A DNA stretch of 64,000 bases from Oceanobacillus oncorhynchi (GTDB lineage: Bacteria > Bacillota > Bacilli > Bacillales > Amphibacillaceae). The notes below the pieces were generated by a model. The model searched no databases. It was given only the letters and a program-made list of their open reading frames with translations, and was not told the DNA's origin. The stretch is taken from the NCBI RefSeq assembly GCF_000821065.1, contig NZ_CDGG01000001.1, positions 4,544,005-4,608,004 on the forward strand. Direction: 5' to 3'. The position numbers and the translations under genes are program-made. This document shows, piece by piece, positions 9,177-16,450 of the stretch (the first letter of the stretch is position 1; every line of letters starts with the position of its first letter).

Positions 9177-9415
9177 GGAGTCTCCGTGTTTTTCCTTCGC
9201 TAGTTAGTCTTATTACTATCTACTAGAATCAAATATAATTTTTATAAACTCATTAACCTGAAAACATTGGTAATCACATTCCCATAGGTAACACACAGAG
9301 ACTACTGGTCAGCTAAGAACGTCACGTCCTGTGGTCTGTGGTCAACAACCGGCACTACAACGTCCTGTCCGTCGTGGGAAGCGCAGTGTATTTCTGAGGT
9401 TGCGAACGCACCCCA
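9177..9415. repeat. right part of the intron-split palindromic repeat
   Basis: Continues the repeat left of the intron. CAGGAGTCTCCGTGTTTTTC follows on from the left flank and is roughly the inverse of the AGAAAAACACTACGCTTTCC segment there. The 27 bases at 9251-9277 are an inverted copy of 7097-7123 (24 of 27 identical). GGAAGCGCAGTGTATTTC (9377-9394) is an inverted relative of the GAAATACACTACGCT segment at 40294-40308. Within it, two CGTCCTGT-containing blocks (9324, 9361) are internal repeats. Confidence 0.65.
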
Positions 9416-9528
9416 TAAAATCCATTAGGGCGGTAGCTATAAATCATTTCTATACAATAATCAAATAACTTAACAAGTTTAGGAAAAACATTTACTATTA
9501 AAGATACCATTGATTGGGAGGGATTGGA

Positions 9529-9969
9529 ATGAATTTAACAGTTTATCTTGCTGGACAAATTCATGATAATTGGAGAGAAGATGTTAAAAAGCTTGCGGAA
9601 GAAAAAAAGCTGCCGCTGACATTTGTATCTCCGCAGACAAATCATGACCGTTCAGATGATATCGGAGAAGCAATCTTAGGAAAACAGCCCGGTAATTTTT
9701 ATCGTGACGATGCTGCTTCCAGTGTTAACAATTTTCGGACACAGGTATTAATGCAGAAATCAGATATTGTGATTGCTTTATTCGGCGAAGAATATAAACA
9801 ATGGAATACAGCGATGGATGCAAGTACAGCCATAGCTTTAGGAAAGCCGACGATTATTATTCGTCCGGAAAAATTAATTCATCCTTTAAAAGAACTTTCC
9901 AACAAAGCAAATATTACAGTGGAAACCGTGGAACAAGCATTAGATGTTATTGGTTATATCTACGAATAA
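9529..9969 (+). CDS. ytoQ: YtoQ family protein (nucleoside deoxyribosyltransferase-like fold)
   Basis: Soluble protein of 146 aa. The start VYLAGQIHDNWREDV and the later DIVIALFGEEYKQWNTAMDASTAIALGKPTI segments follow the pattern of nucleoside 2-deoxyribosyltransferase-like proteins: a Rossmann-like beta strand with GQI, then a D-S-A-x-A-x-A helix and a G-K-P turn. The YtoQ family itself has no proven activity. I use the ATG at 9529, with GGGAGG 8 nt upstream, rather than an in-frame TTG five codons earlier. It is transcribed alone on the plus strand and is followed by a strong terminator. The group II intron and repeat end about 110 bp upstream, so its promoter may lie in the repeat border. 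Confidence 0.88.
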   Translation: MNLTVYLAGQIHDNWREDVKKLAEEKKLPLTFVSPQTNHDRSDDIGEAILGKQPGNFYRDDAASSVNNFRTQVLMQKSDIVIALFGEEYKQWNTAMDASTAIALGKPTIIIRPEKLIHPLKELSNKANITVETVEQALDVIGYIYE

Positions 9970-9978
9970 TGATTTTCT

Positions 9979-10016
9979 CAAACAAAAAACAGGCTCTATC
10001 GCCTGTTTTTTGTTTG
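9979..10016. terminator. bidirectional terminator between ytoQ and the yjjX-like gene
   Basis: A perfect 16-bp inverted repeat (CAAACAAAAAACAGGC and its complement) around a 6-nt loop, with T-runs on both sides. It serves convergent genes. Confidence 0.92.
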
Positions 10017-10017
10017 A

Positions 10018-10530
10018 TTATTTTTGCCCCGCAAAATCATACTGCCCTTTCAGAAGCTGTACAACATGTGTAAACATACTTTCTCTTGATATCAGGTTAT
10101 TCGTAAAGATACCAATAGCTCCTTCCTGGCTGCGGACATTTTCTTTCTTGGTATAGGCATCCATCACCGTACTTAATTCCCCGGCTTTTTTAAGTGCTTC
10201 CTCAATTTCTTTTGGGAGGGCAATCCTTGCACCACTGGCAGTATATAATGTGCCATCCGCTGCAGCCAGCGCTCCCCAGTTACAGAGAAATAATGTATCG
10301 TCCACATACATGACGCCTCCTTCTAAGCCAATTCCAATAGCATCAGCACTTCCTGCAGCACATGCCTTCGCACGATTCACCGCGCCAATCCGCGTCTCCT
10401 CATCTGAAAAAGGCTGGGCAGACACTTTAGACGGGACTTCCCTCGAGCTTAGCTCCAGTTCTGGAAAAACATTTCGGACAGCCTGGATTTTAGTTGGGTT
10501 TTTCGAGCCGACAATAACTGTTTTCTGCAT
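10018..10530 (-). CDS. inosine/xanthosine triphosphatase, YjjX/DUF84 family
   Basis: Predicted house-cleaning NTPase that hydrolyses ITP/XTP so that deaminated purines stay out of nucleic acids. The N-terminus VIVGSKNPTKIQAVRNVF is the family's nucleotide-binding start, and GIGLEGGV carries the conserved metal-binding acidic residue. The C-terminal part (SQEGAIGIFTNNLISR) is also typical. Starting at the ATG for MQKTVIVGS gives 170 aa, the same as E. coli YjjX. The ATG begins 4 nt after the stop of the upstream M42 peptidase gene, so translation is probably coupled. Which nucleotide it prefers cannot be read from sequence. Confidence 0.85.
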   Translation of the reverse strand: MQKTVIVGSKNPTKIQAVRNVFPELELSSREVPSKVSAQPFSDEETRIGAVNRAKACAAGSADAIGIGLEGGVMYVDDTLFLCNWGALAAADGTLYTASGARIALPKEIEEALKKAGELSTVMDAYTKKENVRSQEGAIGIFTNNLISRESMFTHVVQLLKGQYDFAGQK

Positions 10531-10534
10531 TTCA

Positions 10535-11599
10535 TTAACCCTGATGCAATGCGGAAACAACTGTTTCGTCTGTTGTTTTAACAAGTTTTGTAATTAATTC
10601 TTTTGCTGCGGCATAATCATCTACATGAATAATCGATGCTGATGTATGAACATACCTGGAGCATATCCCTACAACCGCAGAAGGAACGCCATCGCCTGTT
10701 ATATGAACACGCCCTGCATCTGTACCGCCTGGAGAAACAAAGTATTGATACGGGATATCATTTGATTCCGCTGTGTCCAGAACAAATTCGCGCATGCCTT
10801 TATGCGTAATCATTGTGCGGTCAAAAATACGCAATAAAGCTCCTTTTCCCAGCTGGCCAAATGCCTTTTTATCCCCGGAAGCATCATTAGCCGGTGAAGC
10901 ATCTAATGCGTAAAAAATATCCGGTTTGATCATATTGGCCGCTACCTGTGCTCCGCGTAATCCAACCTCTTCCTGTACTGTTGCACCAGAATAAAGCTGA
11001 TTTGGCAGGGTTTCCCCTTGCAGTTCTTTTAAAAGCTCGATAGCCAGCCCGCAGCCGTAGCGATTATCCCAAGCTTTTGCCAAGATCTTTTTCTCGTTGG
11101 CCATCGGTTCAAACGGTGTAACCGGAACAATGGTATCTCCCGGACGAACGCCGATATTTGCGACATCCTCTTTATCATCCGCCCCAATATCAATCAGCAT
11201 ATTTTTTATTTCCATCGGTTTGCTGCGCTGTGCTTCAGTTAATAAATGCGGCGGAACAGAAGCAATCACTCCCGTAACCGGTCCATTTTTTGTCATTACC
11301 TGAACACGCTGAGCCAGCATAACCTGGCTCCACCAGCCGCCTAAAGTCTGAAAACGGAGCATGCCATTATCTGTAATCTGTGTTACCATAAAGCCGACCT
11401 CATCCATATGTCCAGCCACCAAGACAGTAGGACCTTTACCGTGCTTTACTCCAAATACGCCCCCCAGATTATCCTGAATGATTTCATCCGAATATTTCTC
11501 CAATTCCTTTTTCATAAATTGGCGAACGGCATGCTCATTCCCTGAAGCTCCCTGTAATTCCGTTAAATTCTTAAATAATGCCAGTGTTTCTTTATTCAT
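10535..11599 (-). CDS. ytoP: M42 family glutamyl/leucyl aminopeptidase YtoP
   Basis: Dinuclear-metal aminopeptidase of the PepA/FrvX type (M42), a large cytoplasmic oligomer that trims peptides. All metal and catalytic positions are visible: the His in AGHMDEVGF, the bridging Asp in AWDNRYGCG, the catalytic Glu pair in VQEEVGLRG, the Asp in ALDASPAND and the C-terminal His in RYVHTSASI. Length 354 aa is normal (B. subtilis YtoP 357). AGGAGG lies 6 nt upstream of the ATG. It is the first gene of a two-gene unit with the YjjX-like NTPase. B. subtilis has ytoP in the same neighbourhood. Confidence 0.93.
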   Translation of the reverse strand: MNKETLALFKNLTELQGASGNEHAVRQFMKKELEKYSDEIIQDNLGGVFGVKHGKGPTVLVAGHMDEVGFMVTQITDNGMLRFQTLGGWWSQVMLAQRVQVMTKNGPVTGVIASVPPHLLTEAQRSKPMEIKNMLIDIGADDKEDVANIGVRPGDTIVPVTPFEPMANEKKILAKAWDNRYGCGLAIELLKELQGETLPNQLYSGATVQEEVGLRGAQVAANMIKPDIFYALDASPANDASGDKKAFGQLGKGALLRIFDRTMITHKGMREFVLDTAESNDIPYQYFVSPGGTDAGRVHITGDGVPSAVVGICSRYVHTSASIIHVDDYAAAKELITKLVKTTDETVVSALHQG

Positions 11600-11703
11600 G
11601 TAAAGCCTCCTATATACAGTTAGTATATCCGTAAAAATAGATCTTCAATATTGCAAGTATACCCGAAAAAGCCCAATCCTTTCCAGTACCGGTGTTCAAT
11701 TAT

Positions 11704-11733
11704 TTGTATTTCTCTCACCGTATGCGATATACT
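11704..11733 (+). promoter_or_regulatory. candidate sigma-A promoter for ytzB
   Basis: TTGTAT, 18 nt, TATACT, about 45 nt before the chosen ytzB start codon. The -10 matches at five of six positions, the -35 at four of six. Confidence 0.35.
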
Positions 11734-11778
11734 ACAAACAAAGCAGACATTGAATCTTACTAAACAGAGGTGAATAAA

Positions 11779-12093
11779 TTGAGCAAAAGAAAGGTATTAC
11801 TTGCAGCTGCATTTGGTATTGCAATCGGTTATATCGCACGTCAACAGGTTAACAATCAAATGAAAGTTACTCCTGAAAAAGCATTGAATCATGCCAAAGA
11901 AATGTTTAAACGCCAAGGTCCTATCAGTGGCTCCTGGATTTATATGAAACCGGAAGAATTAGAAAGAAACGGACTGCTTTATGATGTATACCGCGGTGGT
12001 GTAACTAGAAATATCGATGGTACGAATAAACAATATGATTTCTATGTAGACATAGAAACTGGTGCTGTTATAGATACAGAAGCAGCAGTATAA
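11779..12093 (+). CDS. ytzB: YtzB, small exported/membrane-anchored PepSY-like protein
   Basis: A 104-aa protein with an N-terminal hydrophobic stretch (VLLAAAFGIAIGYIA) that should act as a membrane anchor or signal, followed by one PepSY-like domain (PEKALNHAKEMF, then YDFYVDIETGAVID). PepSY domains often modulate proteases or bind ligands outside the membrane; the role here is unknown. AGAGGTGA precedes a TTG by 5 nt; I choose that TTG. The GTG three codons earlier overlaps the ribosome binding site. Length equals that of B. subtilis YtzB. It is monocistronic with its own terminator. Confidence 0.85.
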   Translation: MSKRKVLLAAAFGIAIGYIARQQVNNQMKVTPEKALNHAKEMFKRQGPISGSWIYMKPEELERNGLLYDVYRGGVTRNIDGTNKQYDFYVDIETGAVIDTEAAV

Positions 12094-12108
12094 TATACTT
12101 TGTTAATA

Positions 12109-12142
12109 AGCAGCCTTCCTTTTTGGAGAAGGCTGCTTTTTC
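12109..12142. terminator. bidirectional terminator between ytzB and ytnP
   Basis: Stem AGCAGCCTTC / GAAGGCTGCT with a T-run on the plus strand and an A-rich side on the other; it serves convergent ytzB and ytnP. Confidence 0.88.
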
Positions 12143-13000
12143 TTAATCATAAGAATATCGCAACCTCTCCACGTGATCTATTTTCTCTCCAGCCTCATTA
12201 AACCTGACTGCCCGGTAATAAGCATCATGATAAAACGTAAACCAGACCTTTTCCTTATAACCCGCTTCCATCCAATATTCTTTTTGTAATACAGATTGAA
12301 CTGGATAATCATCATATGCAAGCGCCCATAATTTATTTTGATGTGCATGTGTCGGCATAATATCTGCCATATGTATGAAGCCTTGCTCTCCTTCCCGGAA
12401 ACGAATGATAGCATGCCCCTCACTATGGCCCCCGGTATGAACCATTGTTAAACCCGGCAATACCTCAATTTTTTCACGAAACGGATAAACCTGATCAACT
12501 ACCGGCCTCCAATTCTTCTCCCAGTATGTATTTATTGAACGGATATTCGGCTGCTGCATCTCATTCCATTCTATTTGGGAAACAAAAATTTTTGCATTTT
12601 TAAAGACAGATTCGTATTTTTCCTCACCAACTAGTTTTGTTAAACCGTTCGCATGATCATAATGAAGATGTGTCATTAATACGATATCAATATCGTTCAC
12701 TGTAAGCTCTAATTCAGATAAGGATGCTTCTATATTTGTTTCTTCCAATACTCCGAAATTTCTTTTTTGTTTATCAGATAATTTATTTAAGCCGATTCCT
12801 GTATCAATAAGTAAATTAGACCCATCTAATTCAATTAAAATCGGGTCTGTTCGAAGTTCAATTTGATTTTTATCGTTATGCGGATATTTTTTCGCCCATA
12901 AAGCCTTGGGAACGACACCAAACATTGAGCCTCCGTCCAAATGTGTAACGCCCCCATTTAGCCAGGTAAGTTTCGCACTGCCGATCTGTAAGGTTTCCAT
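12143..13000 (-). CDS. ytnP: metallo-beta-lactamase-fold lactonase-like hydrolase YtnP
   Basis: A 285-aa zinc hydrolase with the hallmark HxHxDH motif in MTHLHYDHANG, the second His in TGGHSEGHAI and the Asp in HMADIMPTHAH. This arrangement belongs to the AHL-lactonase/YtnP group, and B. subtilis YtnP degrades acyl-homoserine-lactone-type signals and interferes with Streptomyces signalling. Whether this protein shares that substrate is inference. There is no signal peptide, so it is cytoplasmic. AAGGAGGG lies 7 nt upstream of the ATG. It is divergent from the symporter pair and convergent with ytzB. Confidence 0.88.
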   Translation of the reverse strand: METLQIGSAKLTWLNGGVTHLDGGSMFGVVPKALWAKKYPHNDKNQIELRTDPILIELDGSNLLIDTGIGLNKLSDKQKRNFGVLEETNIEASLSELELTVNDIDIVLMTHLHYDHANGLTKLVGEEKYESVFKNAKIFVSQIEWNEMQQPNIRSINTYWEKNWRPVVDQVYPFREKIEVLPGLTMVHTGGHSEGHAIIRFREGEQGFIHMADIMPTHAHQNKLWALAYDDYPVQSVLQKEYWMEAGYKEKVWFTFYHDAYYRAVRFNEAGEKIDHVERLRYSYD

Positions 13001-13043
13001 CTTTTCCCTCCTTTTTCTTAAGTTTAGCTGATAAAAAGCTTTG

Positions 13044-13059
13044 TTGCAATCGTTTCCAA
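13044..13059. promoter_or_regulatory. candidate CcpA cre site
   Basis: TTGCAATCGTTTCCAA fits every position of the loose cre consensus WTGNAANCGNWNNCWW. It lies between the divergent ytnP and the sodium symporter pair, upstream of the symporter promoter, so catabolite control of the symporter is plausible. Confidence 0.5.
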
Positions 13060-13108
13060 AAATAGGTTATTATTTGCGTCTTAAATAATGTGGCAAATTT
13101 ATGAACAA

Positions 13109-13153
13109 TCTGCTATGATTGTTAGCGAATTCACATTCTTTCTATTGTGAATT
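13109..13153 (+). promoter_or_regulatory. extended -10 promoter and overlapping inverted repeat
   Basis: TGCTATGAT (13111-13119) looks like an extended -10 element. Just downstream, AATTCACA and TGTGAATT (13128-13135 and 13146-13153) form a perfect 8-bp inverted repeat with a 10-nt spacer, placed where a repressor would block transcription of the symporter genes. The regulator is unknown. Confidence 0.4.
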
Positions 13154-13184
13154 ATATCACATTAAAATATATGGAGGCAGGCTT

Positions 13185-13367
13185 ATGAAGGAAAAAAACG
13201 CAGCAATTATTATCGGCATTATCGTTCTTGCCGCTTTTACCATCCCTTTTGTACTTTTAAGTCATGTTGAAAAATGGTATGGGAGCTTTCTGTTCTGGCT
13301 GATGTTAACTTTCATCGTCATCGGACTTAATGCCATACTAACAAAAGATTGGAGCAATGAAGAATGA
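13185..13367 (+). CDS. small membrane accessory subunit of a sodium:solute symporter
   Basis: A 60-aa protein with two hydrophobic helices (IIIGIIVLAAFTIPFVLL and a second around FLFWLMLTFIVIGLNAIL). GGAGGCAGG lies upstream of the ATG at 13185. It overlaps the next gene by the ATGA arrangement, so the two are translationally coupled. Such tiny two-helix proteins commonly precede SSS-family transporters (YhjC with YhjB in B. subtilis, YhdT with PanF in E. coli) and are thought to assist them. I do not assign the exact family. Confidence 0.8.
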   Translation: MKEKNAAIIIGIIVLAAFTIPFVLLSHVEKWYGSFLFWLMLTFIVIGLNAILTKDWSNEE

Positions 13368-14833
13368 ATGTATCACTGATTTGGTGGGGATTAGGAATTT
13401 ATATTGTTATCTCTCTTTTTATCGCTTTTTTATCGCGAACTGGCAAACAGACAAATATGGGCGCTTATTTTCTTGGCGATCGTAAGCTGGGCGGTTTTGT
13501 TTCCGCATTAAGCTACAGCGCTACAACATACAGCGCATTTATGCTGGTCGGCTTAGCAGGGCTTACCTATCGTGGCGGAGTTGGCGCGCTTGGTTTTGAA
13601 CTGATCTATTTAATGGGTGTGTCGTTAATTGCATTTTTTGGTCCCCGTTTTTGGATTGTCGGAAAAAAATATGGTTATATTACACCATCTCAAATGATTG
13701 GCGACCGTTATCAAAGCAGGGCTTCTGCCATTGCGATTGCCGTCAGCAACTGTCTTTTTTTAATACCCTACAGTGCTGTACAGTTAGCTGGAGTAGGATA
13801 TCTGCTGCAGGGCGTATCAAACCAGCAAATCTCTTTCAGCACCGGCGTTATTATCGCTGTTGTTTTAGCACTCTTTTTTGCATACATAGCCGGAATCCGC
13901 TCTGTGGCCTGGACAGACTCGCTGCAGTCCTTATTTATGATTATCGGTTCAACCTTAGTTGTACTCTTTTTAGTCCGCGAACTTGGCGGATTTTCGGGCT
14001 TCTTTGAGCAGCTGGAAGGTCATCATCCAGAAATGCTGACAGTGCCTGGCAATGGATATTTCAGCTTCTTAACATTTATCGGGTTAACCATTCCCTGGTT
14101 TTTCTTTAGTATTTCAAATCCGCAGGTCAGTCAGCGTCTGTTTATGCCAGCTTCTTTGAAAAGCATGCGGCGTATGTTATTAGGCTTTATGATTTTTGGC
14201 TGTATCTATACACTGGTATCTATATTTTGGGGGTATTCCGCTTTCTTATTAGAGCCTGGTCTAGACAACGCTGATTTAGCTACACCCGTTGTACTGACCT
14301 CATCAGCTGTACCTTCTGTTTTAGCTGTTATTGTCATGGTAGGTATTATTGCTGCCGCTGTTTCGACGATAGACTCGATTCTGCTTACATTATCCTCAAT
14401 GTTCGCGAAGGATGTTTACGGAAATATTCGCAAAGGGACAACAGATCAGGTCCAGCTTCGCATCGGGAAATTTATTATACCTGTTATTGCTCTGCTGGCT
14501 TACCTATTTGCAGAATTACAATTAGATTTAATCGCCGTTCTGTCCGTTGCTTCTTCTGCCGGCTTAATTGTTGTTGTCCCGACAATTATCGGCGCTTTCT
14601 TTTGGAAAAGAGGCACCGCCGCTGCTGTATTGGCAAGCACCATTATTCCCGGCGCACTTGTTCTGATATTAGAACTGCTGCAGACAAAGCCGTTAGGAAT
14701 GGCTTCTGGTTTATGGGGACTGAGCCTGTCCTCCCTGCTATTTGTCGGTGTCAGTATATTCACGAAAGCCCCTGAAGAAAAAGCAAACGAATTTATTGGC
14801 TATATTATGGAAAATCTTCATCGTAAAAAATAA
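13364..14833 (+). CDS. sodium:solute symporter (SSS family), YhjB-like
   Basis: A 489-aa membrane protein with about 13 transmembrane helices. Family hallmarks are the early GAYFLGDRKLGGFVSALSYSATTYSAFMLVG region, which forms the sodium/substrate core, the GPRFW segment and the later AAVSTIDSILLTLSSMFAKDVY motif typical of SSS transporters. Members import sodium with pantothenate, proline, acetate or other organic solutes; the substrate cannot be read from sequence, though the closest pattern I recall is YhjB/PanF-like. It is cotranscribed with the overlapping 60-aa partner. A cre-like site upstream suggests a carbon-source role. Confidence 0.88.
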   Translation: MNVSLIWWGLGIYIVISLFIAFLSRTGKQTNMGAYFLGDRKLGGFVSALSYSATTYSAFMLVGLAGLTYRGGVGALGFELIYLMGVSLIAFFGPRFWIVGKKYGYITPSQMIGDRYQSRASAIAIAVSNCLFLIPYSAVQLAGVGYLLQGVSNQQISFSTGVIIAVVLALFFAYIAGIRSVAWTDSLQSLFMIIGSTLVVLFLVRELGGFSGFFEQLEGHHPEMLTVPGNGYFSFLTFIGLTIPWFFFSISNPQVSQRLFMPASLKSMRRMLLGFMIFGCIYTLVSIFWGYSAFLLEPGLDNADLATPVVLTSSAVPSVLAVIVMVGIIAAAVSTIDSILLTLSSMFAKDVYGNIRKGTTDQVQLRIGKFIIPVIALLAYLFAELQLDLIAVLSVASSAGLIVVVPTIIGAFFWKRGTAAAVLASTIIPGALVLILELLQTKPLGMASGLWGLSLSSLLFVGVSIFTKAPEEKANEFIGYIMENLHRKK

Positions 14834-14872
14834 TAAAACAGCGTGTAGACACGAACCTACACGCTGTTTTAT
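14833..14872. terminator. terminator after the symporter gene
   Basis: A 14-bp perfect stem AAAACAGCGTGTAG / CTACACGCTGTTTT with an 8-nt loop, symmetrical enough to work for the convergent small gene on the minus strand as well. Confidence 0.9.
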
Positions 14873-15057
14873 GTTAATGAAGCAAGCATTTGACGCTGCT
14901 GCTCCTTCACAATCTCCATTTGTTCTTCTATTTGTTTTTGTGTTTCTTCCTGCATATACTTTTGTTTACTTTCCAGGAGCGTTTGATACGCATTTTCATA
15001 TTTTTCATACATATAATATAAATTTTCTAATTCATGATGAGATAAAAAACGGACCAA
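14869..15057 (-). CDS. small coiled-coil protein of unknown function
   Basis: A 62-aa, strongly helical protein rich in Glu, Gln, Lys and Tyr (HELENLYYMYEKYENAYQTL, then QKQIEEQMEIVKEQQRQML), with heptad-like spacing that suggests a coiled coil. No signal peptide or membrane segment. The start is decided by the ribosome binding site: GGGGAGG directly abuts the ATG at 15063 but lies 6 nt before the TTG at 15057, so I choose the TTG. It is a stand-alone gene whose stop codon overlaps the bidirectional terminator. I do not recognise the family. Confidence 0.65.
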   Translation of the reverse strand: MVRFLSHHELENLYYMYEKYENAYQTLLESKQKYMQEETQKQIEEQMEIVKEQQRQMLASLT

Positions 15058-15142
15058 TTCCATCCTCCCCTTTTCTCTGTATACTATTACTACTATATGC
15101 AAAAAAGGGAGGTTTTATACCTGTTTTATGTGGCTCTTGACA

Positions 15143-15183
15143 AAATAGCAAAGGAGACTGTGCTGCCACAATCTCCTTTGCTT
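15143..15183 (-). terminator. hairpin downstream of the FUSC-type gene
   Basis: An 11-bp perfect stem AGCAAAGGAGA / TCTCCTTTGCT just after the stop codon. The minus-strand tail reads ATTTTGT, a short T-run. Confidence 0.65.
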
Positions 15184-15187
15184 CTAC

Positions 15188-16240
15188 TTATTCCTCTTCT
15201 TCATGTAATCCTTTTTTACGCACATACTTTTCTAACTTATCCAACTCATAGAAAAGCTCGACAATACTATTCGCAACAGGAAAAACATAATGCCATTTTT
15301 CATAGTCTGTACCTTGCAGTGCATCAATTAAATTATTGATCGTTACGCTCATCGCATTTTTCGTCTCTTTTTGCAGGTCCCTGTCCAGGACGATGCGATC
15401 TTCATACATAAGAAAGACATTTTCACTATAGTTATTGATCTCACTGACCAGCTTTTTAATTAAGAAAGACTTGCCGGCAGCCATTTGTTCAATTTCTTTT
15501 AAATTTTTTTCCAGCTCTACGATCAGCGTATGCTTCTTTCGCAATACCTGTATCATTTGCTTATAAATGACAATGCTGCGGAAAAAAGATCTGCGCTTCC
15601 GGATAAACAGTCTATTTTTCTCATCCGTAATGATATCAAAATAATCTCTTATTTTATTAATTTGTTTCTCCACATTTCTTTCTTCGTCCCGGATTTGCGG
15701 GACACTCATCGTATTACTCGGGATAACTCGCAGAAGAAAATGAGAACTTTCACTGGCTTCCTTAATCATCTGAAACAAAATCTTTTGATGATTCGGAGGA
15801 TTAACAAATACATTCACGATAAATGCGGAAACCACCCCGATTGCAACAAGTGATACTCGAGATAAAATATATACAAAATTAATATGATCGCCCTGGCTGG
15901 CCACCATCATACTGACGATGGTTAATACGGTTAAATTTACTGTTTTGGTCAATCCCAGTTTTATATTAATTGCAATCGATAAAATAACTACTGCTCCAAC
16001 CGAAATCGGATGGCTGCCAAGCAAAAATACTCCCAATATGGCGAGTGTTGCACCGACAGAGTTTGCAATAACTACTTCTTTAATATAATTAAATGATCGC
16101 ATGATAGACGGCTGCATTGCTATTACAGATGCAATTGCTGCAATAACGGCATATTCCATATCGAATATACGTGTAATCAATAACGTTAAGGTTACTGCCA
16201 ACCCTGTTTTTAACATCCTGGGACCAATATTAAATTCCAT
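15188..16240 (-). CDS. FUSC/aromatic-acid-exporter-type membrane protein (YqjA-like)
   Basis: A 350-aa protein. The N-terminal half (about residues 10-160) has six hydrophobic helices, including VIAAIASVIAMQPSIMRSF, the usual family signature with the MQPS turn. The C-terminal half is soluble, helical and charged. This is the arrangement of the DUF939/FUSC group, related to E. coli AaeB-type exporters of aromatic acids; the Bacillus relatives are uncharacterised. AGAGAGG lies upstream of two ATGs (MEFN chosen). It stands alone with its own hairpin terminator. Transport of a toxic organic acid is an inference. Confidence 0.82.
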   Translation of the reverse strand: MEFNIGPRMLKTGLAVTLTLLITRIFDMEYAVIAAIASVIAMQPSIMRSFNYIKEVVIANSVGATLAILGVFLLGSHPISVGAVVILSIAINIKLGLTKTVNLTVLTIVSMMVASQGDHINFVYILSRVSLVAIGVVSAFIVNVFVNPPNHQKILFQMIKEASESSHFLLRVIPSNTMSVPQIRDEERNVEKQINKIRDYFDIITDEKNRLFIRKRRSFFRSIVIYKQMIQVLRKKHTLIVELEKNLKEIEQMAAGKSFLIKKLVSEINNYSENVFLMYEDRIVLDRDLQKETKNAMSVTINNLIDALQGTDYEKWHYVFPVANSIVELFYELDKLEKYVRKKGLHEEEE

Positions 16241-16341
16241 TCATCTGCACCTCTCTAGAAGTAGTATACAGGTTTCCTTCAAACATGTCATCAGAAAAAG
16301 GCAAGCAGATTATCTGCTCCGCCTTTCTCTGCATAAATATT

Positions 16342-16378
16342 TCCGGCGGGGCGAATAACCGCTATCCCAGCCCCAGGA
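16342..16378. repeat. short copy of the dispersed GC-rich repeat
   Basis: CGGCGGGGCGAATAACCGC followed by TATCCCAGCCCCAG matches the segment CGGCGGGACGAGTAATCGC and TCCCAGCCCCAG at 32089-32120. It lies between the FUSC-type gene and the semialdehyde dehydrogenase gene and has no coding content. Confidence 0.6.
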
Positions 16379-16450
16379 TATTCTGGTAAAAACATGTGAC
16401 AACTACTTCTTTTCATTATCAAACCTTAGATAAGCAGCTGTCTGCATGCC

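Noticed and set aside
13185..13367. Longer start 22 codons upstream for the symporter small subunit
   Set aside because: The upstream ATG has no ribosome binding site and its peptide covers the promoter and dyad; the ATG with GGAGG is preferred.
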